Shown here: piece after piece, positions 34,575 through 46,818 of the stretch
How the letters are laid out: the number at the start of each line of letters is the position of its first letter
How positions within the stretch are numbered: position 1 is the stretch's first letter
Origin: Dactylorhiza incarnata
Taxonomy: Eukaryota > Streptophyta > Magnoliopsida > Asparagales > Orchidaceae
Length of the DNA: 64,000 nt
Direction: 5' to 3'
Assembly (NCBI GenBank): GCA_033032865.1
Contig: JAWHQI010000028.1
Location: 5,599,001-5,663,000, forward strand
Made by a program: the position numbers and the translations under genes
The notes under the pieces: generated by a model
Databases searched by the model: none
What the model saw: only the letters and a program-made list of their open reading frames with translations
What the model was told of the DNA's origin: nothing

Positions 34575-36030
34575 TATGTTGGCAGGCTAAGGATAAATGA
34601 GACATGTGGTACTAGGATTATGAATGCTCCAAGCACATGACGGGAAACACAGCAAAGTTCCTTAGCCTTGCGAATAAGAAATGAGGGATGGTGACATTTG
34701 GTGGCAATAGCAAAGGAAGAATCATGGGCGTCTGACAGTGGGTAACAAATCATTCTCTATTGCCGTCTTATTTGTAGAAGGCTTAAAACAAAACTTGATT
34801 TCTATTATTCAATTTTGTGGTAAAGGACTAAATGTGTTATTTGAATATTCTACAAATCTTTGCAAAATTATAAACGCCAAAACTAATAAAATACTACTTA
34901 CTGCACCTAGATCTCATAACATATATATTATTGCTTTCAATGATCTTTCTCAATCTTCAATGAAATGTTTAATTTCTAAAAATGAAGAATTAGAATTTTG
35001 GCATAGGCGGCTTGGTCATTCTAGAAGCAAGTTAATCTTAAAATTATCAAAAGAGGAAGTGTCATCCCAAAAGGGAAAATTCTTTAGATCCTCTTTCGAA
35101 AGCAAAAATAAAATTTCTGCTACTAGACCACTCCAATTAATTCATATGGGTCTCTTTGGCCTAGTTAGCACTTCTAGTATAGATGGTAGAAAATATACCT
35201 TTGTACTAATTGATGATTTTTCTAGATTTTGGTGAACTACTTTTCTCTAAATCTAATGCTTTTCTTAAATTCTCTAAATTATGCAAACATATTCAAAATG
35301 AACTTGATATAAAAATTAATTGTATACGCTCAGATCATGGAGGTGAATTTGAAAATGAAATATTTTCTTCATTTTGTGATAATCTAGTTATTCTGCATGA
35401 ATTTTCCGCTCCATGCACACCACAACAAAATGGTGTAGTAGAGAGGAAAATTTGAACCCTTTAAGAACTAGCATGCAATACGCTTTCTAAATATGGGTTA
35501 CCTAGACACTTTTGGGCTGAAGCCATTAGCACCGCATGATATGTTATCAATCGAGTTATGCTTCACCCAATTTTGAAACAAACTCCTTAAGAACTTAATT
35601 TTCAAATGAAGCCTTATGTATCTTAGTTTTATGTATTTGGATGTAAATGCTTTCTATTAAACACGAAAGATAACTTAGGCAAATTTGATGAAAAATATGA
35701 TGAAGGTATTTTGATTGGTTATTCTTCAAATAGTAGGGCTTATAGAGTGTATAACCAAAGAACAAAAATAGTTGAAGAATCAATACATGCTAGATTTGAT
35801 GAGTTTGTCTCTTGTGTAGATACAATTGACAATGCAAGAAATAAAGAGGAGCCTACTTCCATCGTGGAGCATGAGGATGATGAGCCACATAATGTTGAGG
35901 CGGAGAAAGAAGAAGAATATGAGGAGTACATGTCACCGAGTGTGGTAAAGGTTACAAAATCATCCACGAGAGCTTATCATTGGAGAACCTTCGAAAGGGG
36001 TAACAACTCGCTCTTTCTTGCATGAATATT
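34575..36030 (+). pseudogene. Copia 3 protease and integrase
   Basis: The protease core reads W-Y-stop-D-Y-E-C-S-K-H-M-T-G at about 34607, so the Asp-Ser-Gly is destroyed. Integrase shows FWHRRLGHSRS, PLQLIHMGLFG (first catalytic Asp replaced by Gly), IRSDHGGEFEN (second Asp kept), and PQQNGVVERK with the Glu kept (35434-35450). The C-terminal YRVYN block lies at 35735. Several frameshifts. Confidence 0.8.
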
Positions 36031-36960
36031 TTTCAAATCTTTGTTTTATTTCTTCAATTGAACCTAATAATATTTTCACCATTTTAAATGATGAATCTTG
36101 GTTTTTGGCTATGAATGACGAACTTAATCAATTTAAAAGAAATAAGGTGTGGAAACTAGTTGAGTGACCATCAAATCATCTGGTATTAAGAGTAAAATGG
36201 TTTTTAAAAATATAAACTAGATGGTGACTCTGGAATAATTGCGAATAAAGCTAGACTAGTAGCATAAGGATATTCATAAATTGAGGGGTAGATTTTGAAG
36301 AAATATTTGCACCCATTGCTCGTGAATCTATTCGCATCTTTCTTGCATTTGTGAGTTTTAAATGATTTAAATTATTTCAAAAGGATGTAAAGAGTGCATT
36401 TTTAAATGGGATAATCAAAGAATAAGTCTATGTTGAACCCCCCCCCCCCCCCCCCCCCCAACCCAACTTTATAAATGATAAATTTCCAAACCATGTCTAC
36501 AAATTAGAAAATGCATTTTATGGATTAAAATAAGTGTCACATGCTTGGTATGATAGATTGACTTCATTTGTTTTAAAAGCATGGTTATATTATGGGCGGT
36601 GCAGACACCACACTCTTCATTATGCATTTAAGTGATGATTTGATTATATTGAAAATTTATGTAGATGATATTATTTTTGGATCCACTAATGAAGACTTAT
36701 GTAATGAAGTAGTTAAAGTAATACAAAATGAATTTCGGATGAGCTTTGTAGGAGAACTCACTTATTTTCTTGGTTTTCAAATCACTTAACATACTGGTGA
36801 AATCTTTATTTGTCAAAGTAAATATGTTTAGCATATGCTTAGAAGATTTGGATTTTAAAACCTTAAGCAAGCTAATACACCAATGAGTGCATCTCTACAA
36901 CTAAGAAAATATAAAGGTGGAATTTCAATTGATTAAATACTCTATCAAGGAATGATTTGA
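36031..36960 (+). pseudogene. Copia 3 reverse transcriptase
   Basis: ESWFLAMNDELNQF (36092) starts the domain. A run of 22 C bases (36438-36459) has replaced the 'VEQPP' coding stretch. YVDDIIFG survives at 36658-36681, followed by FVGELTYFLGFQIT. Numerous stops. Confidence 0.8.
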
Positions 36961-37603
36961 TCATTATTATATTTGAGTGCCTCTAGACCAGATATCATAT
37001 TTGTCGTGTGTTTATGTGCTCGCTTTCAAGCCAATCCAAAAGAATCTCATTTAAAAGCGGTTAAACGTATTTTTAGATATATAATAGACACACCTAGATT
37101 AAGATTATGATATCCTCATAATAATTTATTTTTCATTACATGGTTTTTCTGATTCTGATTATGTTGGATGTTTTTAGATCGTAGAAGCACTAGTGGCAAG
37201 TGTCATATCTTAGGGCCATCACTTGTGTCATGGTCAAGTTGGAAACATAATTATGTTGCCCTCTCCACCATTGAGACTAAGTATATCACACTAGGTAGTT
37301 ATTGCACACACACATTATGGATGATGCAAACACTAGAAGACTTTGGAATTCATCTAAATAACATAGAACTATGTGTGATAACAAAAGCGTTATTGATCTA
37401 ACCAATAATCTAGTACACCACTCTAGATCTAAACACATTGATGCAAGGCACCACTTCATTCGTGATCATATAAAAAGGGAACACATTAGAGTATGCTTCA
37501 TTGGAACTGAATCACAACTTGCATGCATATTCACAAAACCACTCCCTGATGCACGATTTTCATCTCTTAGATTGGAGTAAGGGGTTTTGGACATCTTAAG
37601 CTA
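36961..37603 (+). pseudogene. Copia 3 RNase H
   Basis: DRRSTSGKCHILGPSLVSW, ALSTIETKY and CDNKSVIDLTNNLVHHS are readable in two frames, then the HIDARHHFIRDHI and FTKPLPD blocks. It ends at a stop near 37603, as in copia D and copia 2. Confidence 0.8.
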
Positions 37604-39689
37604 AAAAATTTAGATCCACAATTTTTTAATTATTTTTCCAAATTCTTTGATGTAGTAGGTGCCCCATATCATGGAAAGCATTAATCAAGAAAAATGGAAC
37701 GAAAATTTTTCGAATGCCATGCTTTTAAACAAAAAAATCAAAACTTTGTCTAATACAGCCCGACGATAACTGTTACCACTAGCGGTAGATTTGAATTTCT
37801 GTTAATGCTTTTTTTTCATTTTCTTATTTTTGTTGGCATAGAAGATTATTATTCTAACTTACTCGACATTGTATTCTGTGTTTTTTCAGCAAAATCATTT
37901 CATTATTTCATTATGTCGTTACTTTTCTTAAAACCTAAAACCAAATACAAAATTATAAAATAAATCAAAATCTCAAAAAAATGTATTTATATTCTGATTT
38001 CAATTGTATTTGTTTTAATTTTATTTTAAAAAATTCCTAAAAACTGCTTATTTTTCATTGTTATAGTCCAGAATGAATAGATATATTGCTTAAAGATTCT
38101 TTGCAATGTATGATTTAATTTTCAAACTTCTTAAATATTGTCTTGATTATTCATGCCTTGCATATTATCTTTTATTTTACAAGGAAAATAATTGTAGGAA
38201 ACATTTGTAGGAGTGCTTAGCATGTTTATAAGTACGAGTGATGATTTATGATAGATAATAATTTATTTCTCACTCACGTTTTGATTCCTACATATACAAA
38301 TAATCTTATTCATGCATGAGTATATAGTGCAATAATATAACTAATTAAAATGCATGGATAAATTACATACACACCCTTGAATTGACTTCTTGCAATTCAT
38401 GGTCATTCATGGACCTATTACTTAAAGAAGTGTGGTTACTTAAACAAGTGAATTCAGAGTTCTTGGTCACTAAATAAAAAAATTCCAATAATAAATGACA
38501 AGAAAACTCCACCAAGCACTACTTCTCCTCCTAATAAGTCTTAATAAGCATTGTGAGGTTGAACACCTTGGAAAGAATTGGAAAGTGACTTGTGCAACCA
38601 ATTTACAAATACACCACATAACTTTACTTCACTTTAATTAGTACACCGGATCACCAATAAAAGTTAGAATAATACTATGTGATCCCCCAAATACTACTTC
38701 GCTCCCCGATAAGTCATAATAAGCATTGTGTGTGTGAAGCACCTTGGTAGTTGTACTATTTGTTATTGTGCATAGAATTTAGTGGAAGTAATATTACTTT
38801 GCATTTTTTATGATGTTACGATTATTCCATTACATATCTCATGTGTCTTGATTATTGCACTTGTATACTTTATCAAAACACTATTTCTACACATCATTGC
38901 CTTACATAAATCTTCCACTCATGAGAATTGGACCCCAAACGCATAAATACACTATTCTCCACAAATGTTAAGCAAATATACTAGATAGCTAAGCATGATC
39001 GCTATAATGTTTTTTTATATACTTGAATTGCAAATCACTTTACATTGTAGACTGTTATCTTTTCTTGATATTTCAATCATGTTTGATATATTTCAAAACA
39101 ATCAATAGAATGCCATCTCTTGTGCTATCACTCATATATATACATTGGTATTTCCATCACTTTAGAATTCATGATTAACCGTTCAATTCCTTTTTTAAGG
39201 GGAGCCTCTACTTCTTCGTGCATATCTTATATATGTTTTATGCATTCTTTTCATGAATTTTCCGCTGTGTTTTACACTTATGCTCTATCATGATTATCTT
39301 TTGACTAGTCAATAAGTGGTATGCATTCTTTAACAAAAAGTGGAATCTTATTCATCACTAAATAGGGAAAACTAAAACTTCATGACTACACTCACCTCAA
39401 CCCTCTTTTGATAATTCCAAAAAGGAGAGAATAAATTGAGAAATCTAATACTCTAGGGGAGTACAATATAGCACCAATATGTGTAAAAGAAGTACTTATG
39501 TAGGGAGAGCATTCATATAGGGGGAGTACACATTTCTAAAATATGAACATAATTATGTACTCAACTACAACACTTCAGAAAACATGTGTTATCACAATTA
39601 TCATTTACTACACTATTCTAAAAACACACCTCTATTTTAAAATGACTAATTTCTCATTAGAGGATTTGTTATTATCAAAAGGGAGAGTT
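37604..39689 (+). other. Copia 3 3' non-coding region and polypurine tract
   Basis: About 2.1 kb, homologous to the same part of D and copia 2, with both copies of the 'ttaataagcattgtg...cacc(t)tgg' motif (near 38540 and 38713). It ends 'caaaagggagagt' before TGTTGG. No gene seen. Confidence 0.7.
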
Positions 39690-39878
39690 TGTTGGAACAT
39701 GCATTTCATATCTATTGGCTTGAGAATAACAAATCTCACTGTGTATTTGATGAAGCTTGTTTTGTGTTTACAGCATGTAGGAAATACAAGTATAATACCA
39801 TATTGAATGCTTACAAGAAATGTGATGCAAAAATGGAAACAATACTCTGAAGTTAGTCCTACCGTGGGTGGTAGCACC
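39690..39878 (+). repeat. Copia 3 3' LTR, left part
   Basis: TGTTGGAACATGCATTTC..., the first 189 bp of the 3' LTR, ending in the target site GCACC (39874-39878) of element H. Confidence 0.85.
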
Positions 39879-41507
39879 TGTAACGACCCAATTTTCAACA
39901 CGCAATAAAATAAAATGAAGTTGGCATCAGATGAATCTATAAAATAAGTTTGTTCAAAAATATTGTGCCAATAGAGAAATCGATGTATTAAGAAACCTAG
40001 TTAATAGTTAATAGCAAAATTGGTAACAAATTGGTGTGCTGATAGCAATGGTTATAAAGGTGTGCTGATAGTAATTGCGTATATGTGTGCTGATACCAGC
40101 AGGTGTGCTAATAGTAAATTCTTAAAATAAAATAAAATAAAAGTGGGCTGCCATGTATGTGGGCTGCTATACTTAATTATGAACTGTTTTTGGACTGTTA
40201 TTATCCTATATTCTTGGTATTAAGTGGGCTGAAATTCTGTTTTGATTGCTGTTTTTGGCAGCTGCCATGGGGTTTGTCTTTTCCTTGTTGTTGGTGGTTT
40301 GAGTTGGTGAGCTTTTAGCTTGTTTTGACACATGGTCAAGCCAAGTGTTGGCTGAAATTAAATTGCCACTTACTGCTCTCTCTATAAATGCTCCCAGCTC
40401 TTCTTATTCTCCTTCATCCCATGCCCCTCCTTCTCCCTGATTACTATCCTTCTCCCTCTTCCTCTCTTATTGTTGGCTGCTGCTGCTACCTATTGTGCTG
40501 TGCTGCCCCTCCTGCTGCTTGCTGCCGCTGTGCCGCTGCTTTGCGCCGCTGCTGCTACCATCATTTCTCTAATGCATTTCTGCGGGAGCTGTTTCCTGTG
40601 CCTTATGCTGCTGCCTTGTGCTGCTTCTGCTTCCCATCGGCTGTGCTGTGAGCACTTATCGCTTTAATTATGCTTAGCTACTATATTTTCGGAATATAAA
40701 CTTGCATCACCTTTGTATGTGCATTAACATGATTTGGATGAAAAATAAAGAGAGAGAGTTTAGATAAAAACAATGGAAGGAAACATTTAAGTGTTAAATG
40801 TAAATTGCGCATTTATGAATTTAATAGAATACGATTTGCGAGTTGACGAAAGATTATAGATTGTATTAGGAAAAGATAAAAGATGTTAAAACTCTGCATA
40901 GGGAATTGTGACGGATTTTGAATCATATGTAGAGGTTATCTACAGATGGATTCGCCTATAGGCGGTGAGCCTATGAAAAGCCCTTAAGTGGGAAGCCCTT
41001 AAGTGGGTGTGGCCAATTCAAGTTGCATGATGCCTTAACAATTCCTATAATATGTAATTGAAATAACGTTTAATGGATATGTATTGAAATATTTTGCCCT
41101 AAAGGGGTGTAACGGAATATTTTGCCCTAAAGGGGTGTAACGACATATTATGGTGATATTGCTTTCCTTTATAGAATTATGAAATTAAACTTTATGCATA
41201 TTATTATTGGAATTTTGTGCTTGTATAGCAGTTAAAGGGGTATGTTGTTCACTTAGTCATATTTTTATGACTAAGCCCGTCGTCATTTTGTTTAGGTTGC
41301 TATGGCGAACAGGTATGCACAAATGTTAAGTTGATCAAGACAGAATAATAAAGACAACAATTTATTCCAAGGTATGAGATAAGTTCTTATTATGTATTTT
41401 ATTTTGTACTCACTCACCTTACTTCGTCCTGGGGCAATTATGGTAAAAAAAAAAAAAAGGTAAATTAAGACACAGAGGTCGTGTGAGGTCCAAGTTGGGG
41501 CCTTACA
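39879..41507 (+). repeat. Element H 5' LTR
   Basis: 1629 bp, TGTAACGACCCAATT...GGGGCCTTACA. TATAAAT lies at 40383-40389, followed by a pyrimidine-rich, GCTGCTGC-rich stretch (40390-40650). Repeats 'ttttgccctaaaggggtgtaacg' occur twice near 41090-41135, and 'agcccttaagtggg' twice near 40978-41008. Confidence 0.92.
40383..40389 (+). promoter_or_regulatory. Element H LTR TATA box
   Basis: TATAAAT in 'ctctctataaatgctccc', repeated at 42638-42644 in the 3' LTR. The C/T-rich sequence just after it suits a transcription start region. Confidence 0.6.
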
Positions 41508-42133
41508 AAATGGTATCAGAGCCCAGGTTTCCAAGAAGTTCGGTTGCAATGAGTACGAAATAAATTCACATAATATGACTTTGAGAGGATCGCACATAAA
41601 GATCTAGTTATACGAAACCCGTTCGAATCAAATACCGGTTTATTAAAGTTAATTTAAGTATAAAAGTTTGAGAGAAGCTTAAGAAAGATATTAAGTATTA
41701 AGAAGAAAGTAGATATAAATGATAGTTGAGAATAATTGTGATAGTTCTTCGTTGTAGGTCTTCTGTAGAATTGAGATCAAGTAGAATAATAAAAGTTGAA
41801 ATATACAAGTATGAAATTGAACTAATATCATAAGACTTGTAATCTCACTTTCGTTCTATGTACTGTATTGTGGATACTGGCCAGATCCTTTATATAGTAA
41901 GTAGTTTTGAAGGAGATGTTACAGAAGAAAAGATGGGGTGACGTAATAAAGATAAAGAAGAATTCAAGATCCGAATTACCACTTTCAAGATGTGCTCATA
42001 AGCAAAGAAACTAAGGTTATTAAAATATCAAGTAAAATTTATTTTGGAAGATTGAAAGTTTGAAGAAGTGAGTTCAGAATTGAAATTGCGCAAGATTTTC
42101 GAGGACGAAAATTCCTATAAGAGGGGAAGAGTT
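41508..42133 (+). other. Element H internal region (PBS to polypurine tract)
   Basis: TGGTATCAGAGCCCAGG at 41511-41527 is the Met-type primer site. The rest is A-rich without a coding frame. Near the end, 'tttcgaggacgaaaattcc' is what is left of the gypsy pol C-terminus. 'ataagaggggaagagt' (42117-42132) is the polypurine tract. Confidence 0.85.
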
Positions 42134-43758
42134 TGTAACGACCCAATTTTCAACACGCAATAAAATAAAATGAAGTTGGCATCAGATGAATCTATAAAAT
42201 AAGTTTGTTCAAAAATATTGTGCCAATAGAGAAATCGATGTATTAAGAAACCTAGTTAATAGTTAATAGCAAAATTGGTAACAAATTGGTGTGCTGATAG
42301 CAATGGTTATAAAGGTGTGCTGATAGTAATTGCGTATATGTGTGCTGATACCAGCAGGTGTGCTAATAGTAAATTCTTAAAATAAAATAAAATAAAAGTG
42401 GGCTGCCATGTATGTGGGCTGCTATACTTAATTATGAACTGTTTTTGGACTGTTATTATCCTATATTCTTGGTATTAAGTGGGCTGAAATTCTGTTTTGA
42501 TTGCTGTTTTTGGCAGCTGCCATGGGGTTTGTCTTTTCCTTGTTGTTGGTGGTTTGAGTTGGTGAGCTTTTAGCTTGTTTTGACACATGGTCAAGCCAAG
42601 TGTTGGCTGAAATTAAATTGCCACTTACTGCTCTCTCTATAAATGCTCCCAGCTCTTCTTATTCTCCTTCATCCCATGCCCCTCCTTCTCCCTGATTACT
42701 ATCCTTCTCCCTCTTCCTCTCTTATTGTTGGCTGCTGCTGCTACCTATTGTGCTGTGCTGCCCCTCCTGCTGCTTGCTGCCGCTGTGCCGCTGCTTTGCG
42801 CCGCTGCTGCTACCATCATTTCTCTAATGCATTTCTGCGGGAGCTGTTTCCTGTGCCTTATGCTGCTGCCTTGTGCTGCTTTTGCTTCCCGTCGGCTGTG
42901 CTGTGAGCACTTATCGCTTTAATTATGCTTAGCTACTATATTTTCGGAATATAAACTTGCATCACCTTTGTATGTGCATTAACATGATTTGGATGAAAAA
43001 TAAAGAGAGAGAGTTTAGATAAAAACAATGGAAGGAAACATTTAAGTGTTAAATGTAAATTGCGCATTTATGAATTTAATAGAATACGATTTGCGAGTTG
43101 ACGAAAGATTATAGATTGTATTAGGAAAAGATAAAAGATGTTAAAACTCTGCATAGGGAATTGTGACGGATTTTGAATCATATGTAGAGGTTATCTACAG
43201 ATGGATTCGCCTATAGGCGGTGAGCCTATGAAAAGCCCTTAAGTGGGAAGCCCTTAAGTGGGTGTGGCCAATTCAAGTTGCATGATGCCTTAACAATTCC
43301 TATAATATGTAATTGAAATAACGTTTAATGGATATGTATTGAAATATTTTGCCCTAAAGGGGTGTAACGGAATATTTTGCCCTAAAGGGGTGTAACGACA
43401 TATTATGGTGATATTGCTTTCCTTTATAGAATTATGAAATTAAACTTTATGCATATTATTATTGGAATTTTGTGCTTGTATAGCAGTTAAAGGGGTATGT
43501 TGTTCACTTAGTCATATTTTTATGACTAAGCCCGTCGTCATTTTGTTTAGGTTGCTATGGCGAACAGGTATGCACAAATGTTAAGTTGATCAAGACAGAA
43601 TAATAAAGACAACAATTTATTCCAAGGTATGAGATAAGTTCTTATTATGTATTTTATTTTGTACTCACTCACCTTACTTCGTCCTGGGGCAATTATGGTA
43701 AAAAAAAAAGGTAAATTAAGACACAGAGGTCGTGTGAGGTCCAAGTTGGGGCCTTACA
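42134..43758 (+). repeat. Element H 3' LTR
   Basis: 1625 bp; base-for-base copy of 39879-41507 apart from the few changes noted there. Confidence 0.92.
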
Positions 43759-44846
43759 GCACCTACCGCTGGTGGTAGCGATCTTGACAATTGGACAACT
43801 CGCACAAGACTTTCAAATAAATTATTGGCAGGAGAAGCGAAGCCAATTTGTATAAAATCTAATGCGTGGTGCTAACACTAACACGTGGCGGTAACTAAAT
43901 GGCAAGCCAGACGATCATCTACTGATTGATGAGCCAAATGGAGCAAGATATCAATCAGTAGGCGGGAGCATATATTGAGCTAACACAGCGCTATAACCCT
44001 ATAACGGCGCAGTAGCGATGCCTAAAATAAGAAACACGCTTACCATTACTGGATGGCCAACACACAGATTTCTTACCATTATGGGTACCATGCGGCAGGA
44101 ACATACCGTCAGCGCTAGCTCACAGTTCTATTTAATTAGCCGCTCCACTATTTTATTTAAAAGGACACTAAAGACACAACTCCCAACCAAATCGTGTGAT
44201 CCCTCATCCCAGTCAACCAGAGCATTCCCTACAACAAACTTGAAGATCCAAAGGAGAAATTGAAGGCAGATTCAATCAACGCTTATTCTACATGAAGGAC
44301 GAATGCAATGACAACTCTGATCTTTTGCATTCCTTCATCATCGCCTTCAGAGTTTCTTTATAGGGAGTTTTTTCTCTACATAAGTCTGTATTTCTCATCT
44401 TGTATTTTCTCTTTTCTTTGGTGACTATTTTTGTGTATCGGTAGTAGAATTCACCCGTGTGGGAGACTAGGTTCGTGTGCAACTTAGGGAGGAATTCACC
44501 ACGTATATTGGAAACTAGATCTAGGGAATAGTTCTAGGTAGCATCTTGAGGCCTATCTTGGGAGAGATAGGCTGGGGACAACTGATCTTTAGGGAGAATG
44601 GTCGGTATAGAAAACAATAAAGTTTTATATTCATCGTCTTGATTTCTAGCATCATGGAAATCATCCTTTTGTAACCAAAATATTAGTTGAATAAAATCAT
44701 GCAACTTGTTTCTTATTACTTTGAAGGTTTCATGTTTCATTCTCTAAAATGATTTAGAAATATATTATGATTTAAGTTTTTAAGTCAAACAAAATTTGAT
44801 TAACACCCTTATTTACCTCCCCCCTCTAAACGCACCTGACTACACA
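43759..44846 (+). repeat. Copia 3 3' LTR, right part
   Basis: Resumes after the GCACC duplication with 'taccgctggtggtagcgat' and ends near 'ctacaca'. It matches 31490-32569. The last ~15 bases differ from the 5' LTR end (GATCCAACA), so the exact border is uncertain by a few bases. Confidence 0.8.
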
Positions 44847-45784
44847 ATAGCTGTTGCTGAACTAGTTTGTAATCCTTCATAGTAAACTCTTATCACAGTT
44901 ATTAGTAATACTCTTGGGGATTCCATGCAATGAACTATGTTCCGAATGTAAAGCTCCATCATTCTTACTACATTGTCGTTCTTCCTGTTTAGGGATGAAA
45001 TGTGCGACCTTCGTCAAAAGACCGACGATTTCCCGTATTTCATCATGACCCCACTTAGGACCTAGGTAAACCATGCAAGAAATCTATGGAGAATTCGTTG
45101 AATTTCCATTCAAAAATAGGGAGCGGTTTCAAAAAACCTCACGGCCTTTGACATTTCACTTTCACTAAAGAACAAGTTTGGTTGTGAGCCACAAACAAGA
45201 CCACATCCTTCTTCATATAGGACCACCAAAAGGATTTCCTCATGCCCTATAAATTTTTATCTCCATGGATGAATCAAATATTTTGTAAACTATGCTTCAT
45301 ACATAAGCTGATCTCGTAATTTTACAAACTTCGGTAGACACTTTACTTTTCTTGTGAAAGACCCCCACCATCAAACACAAAATCTCTACCACCACTCTCT
45401 TGAGCTTCTACAACTAGGAGTTTCAACTCATCCTCCAGAATGGTTGCTTTCTGAATATGATCTGTGTTATCAAATTGCATCTCGATCCAATACACGCTAG
45501 GATGAGTTATGCTTCTAACATTAACACCATACATATCCAAGGATTCAAAAATTCTTTACAAACCATTCTTCATGGGTGCAAATCCAATTATCATGGCTCA
45601 CATACTTCCTACTCAAAGCATTCGTGACCACGTTCATCTTTGTTGGAGTATAGTATATCTCCAAATCGTAATACCTAAGGAATACAATTTAGTATCGTAG
45701 TCTCATGTTCATTTCCTTTCGAGTAAGTAAGTATCTCATACTCTTATGATCAGTAAAGATGTCAATGTTTCCCTATACACATAG
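44847..45784 (-). pseudogene. Gypsy G: RNase H end and N-terminal integrase
   Basis: Minus-strand blocks, from the right: DLEIYYTPTK-MNVVTNALSRK (RNase H/integrase border), then VYWIEMQFDN...ILEDELKLL, WWSYMKKDVVLFVAHNQTC (zinc region), PLPIFEWKFNEFSIDFLHGLP with the first catalytic Asp, and LLTKVAHFIP. Many stops. It continues across copia 3 into 30462-31314. Cut at its upstream side by the LTR of E. Confidence 0.82.
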
Positions 45785-45839
45785 TGTAACATCCCGACTT
45801 TTATTGGGTCACTGACCCTAGTGAACCCAATAAAAGTAG

Positions 45840-46470
45840 GCCCAAAGCGACCATTTTGGGTATTATTGTGCGCCGCACCTAAGTCATTGAGGTACAGTGG
45901 CCAAACGTACTCCGATCTGACTCGTATGACCAATACGAGTGCAACGGAATTCGTTGCACCTCGATCCGAGGTCGTTTAGAGAAAATGATAAGTTTGAGTA
46001 TCGTTGCGCGCCACAACCACCATATTGTGGAATAGTGGCCAAACGTACTCCGATCTGACTTCAGTCAGTTCCGTTAGACTCGTATGACCAATACGAGTGC
46101 AATGGAATTCATTGCACCATGATCCGAGGTCGTTTAGAGAAAACGACCATTTTGAGTATCGTTGCGCGCCACAACCACACTATTGTGGAATAGTGGCCAA
46201 ACGTACTCCGATCTGACTTCAGTCAGTTCTGTTAGACTCGTATGACCAATACGAGTGCAACGGAATTCGTTACACCTCGATCCGAGGTCGTTTAGAGAAA
46301 ACGACCATTTTAAGTATCATTGCGCGCCACAACCACACTATTGTGGAATAGTGGTCAAACGTACTCTGATTCGACTTCCGTCAGTTTCGTCAGACTCGTG
46401 TAATCTATACGGGTGTAATGAAACTCGTTCCATTTCAACCCGAGGTCATATGGAGAATATGCCATTTTAG
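45840..46470 (+). repeat. 158-bp tandem array in the gypsy E LTR with inverted repeat ACTCGTAT..ATACGAGT
   Basis: Four units with the palindrome 'actcgtatgaccaatacgagt' at about 45920, 46079, 46236 and (decayed) 46394, so the period is 157-159. Between them lie 'gtgcaacggaattcgttgca', itself an inverted repeat, and 'cgaggtcgtttagagaaaacga'. Element F carries the homologous array on the opposite strand with the same period. Confidence 0.8.
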
Positions 46471-46810
46471 GATTATGTAGACCGCTTCAGTACAACGCAT
46501 GAAATATGGAGCGCATGAACTCGGAATCATCCCGGTAAATCTTTGTGGACCCCCGGGACCATGGAGGACCTCACCCTAAGTTGACTTCGGTCAACCCCCC
46601 CCCCCCCCCCCCCCCAAACTTGAAAGTTGGGAAAAATAGGAGAAAAGAAGGGGGGAGGAGAGAGAATCTCCTCCCCCAAGGGGGAGGGTGCTGCCCATGA
46701 TTGGGCAGCCCCTAGGGTAGTGGAGGGGAGGGGGGAGAAAATATCTCCCCCACCCACCCTCCCTTTAGTCCCACATCATGGGTAAAGGGAGGGAGGGCAC
46801 CCTCCTCCCC

Positions 46811-46818
46811 TATAAAAG
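46811..46818 (+). promoter_or_regulatory. Gypsy E LTR TATA box
   Basis: TATAAAAG in 'ctcccctataaaagggcc', a strong match in otherwise GC-rich DNA about 1 kb into the LTR. Confidence 0.7.

Larger units (their letters stand above)
39879..43758 (+). mobile_element. Element H: young, internally deleted Ty3/gypsy (LARD-like)
   Basis: Two nearly identical LTRs surround only 626 bp. The TSD GCACC is perfect (39874-39878, 43759-43763). The primer binding site TGGTATCAGAGC is perfect. The internal end retains the gypsy pol tail 'ttcgaggacgaaaattc' and a purine tract. No protein is encoded. The LTRs differ by two substitutions I can see (near 40630 and 40639) and an A-run (14 versus 10), so this is the youngest datable insertion here. 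Confidence 0.93.
31315..44846 (+). mobile_element. Copia 3: old SIRE-like copia inserted in gypsy G integrase
   Basis: The 5' LTR is 31315-32569, the internal region 32570-39689, and the 3' LTR starts at 39690 and is split by element H. The right end is near 44844-44846. The same integrase gene (G) is on both sides, which proves the insertion. A clean 5-bp TSD is not visible (TTTAT at the left versus ATAGC at the right). Many more stops and indels than in copia 2 mark it as older. Confidence 0.88.

Noticed and set aside
40388..40651. 87-codon Cys/Ala/Leu-rich ORF, repeated exactly at 42643-42906
   Set aside because: Lies in the transcribed part of the element H LTR; explained by GCTGCTGC-rich sequence and by LTR duplication.
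44841..44851. A 5-bp target-site duplication for copia 3
   Set aside because: TTTAT on the left and ATAGC on the right do not match; the insertion is shown by the split integrase instead.
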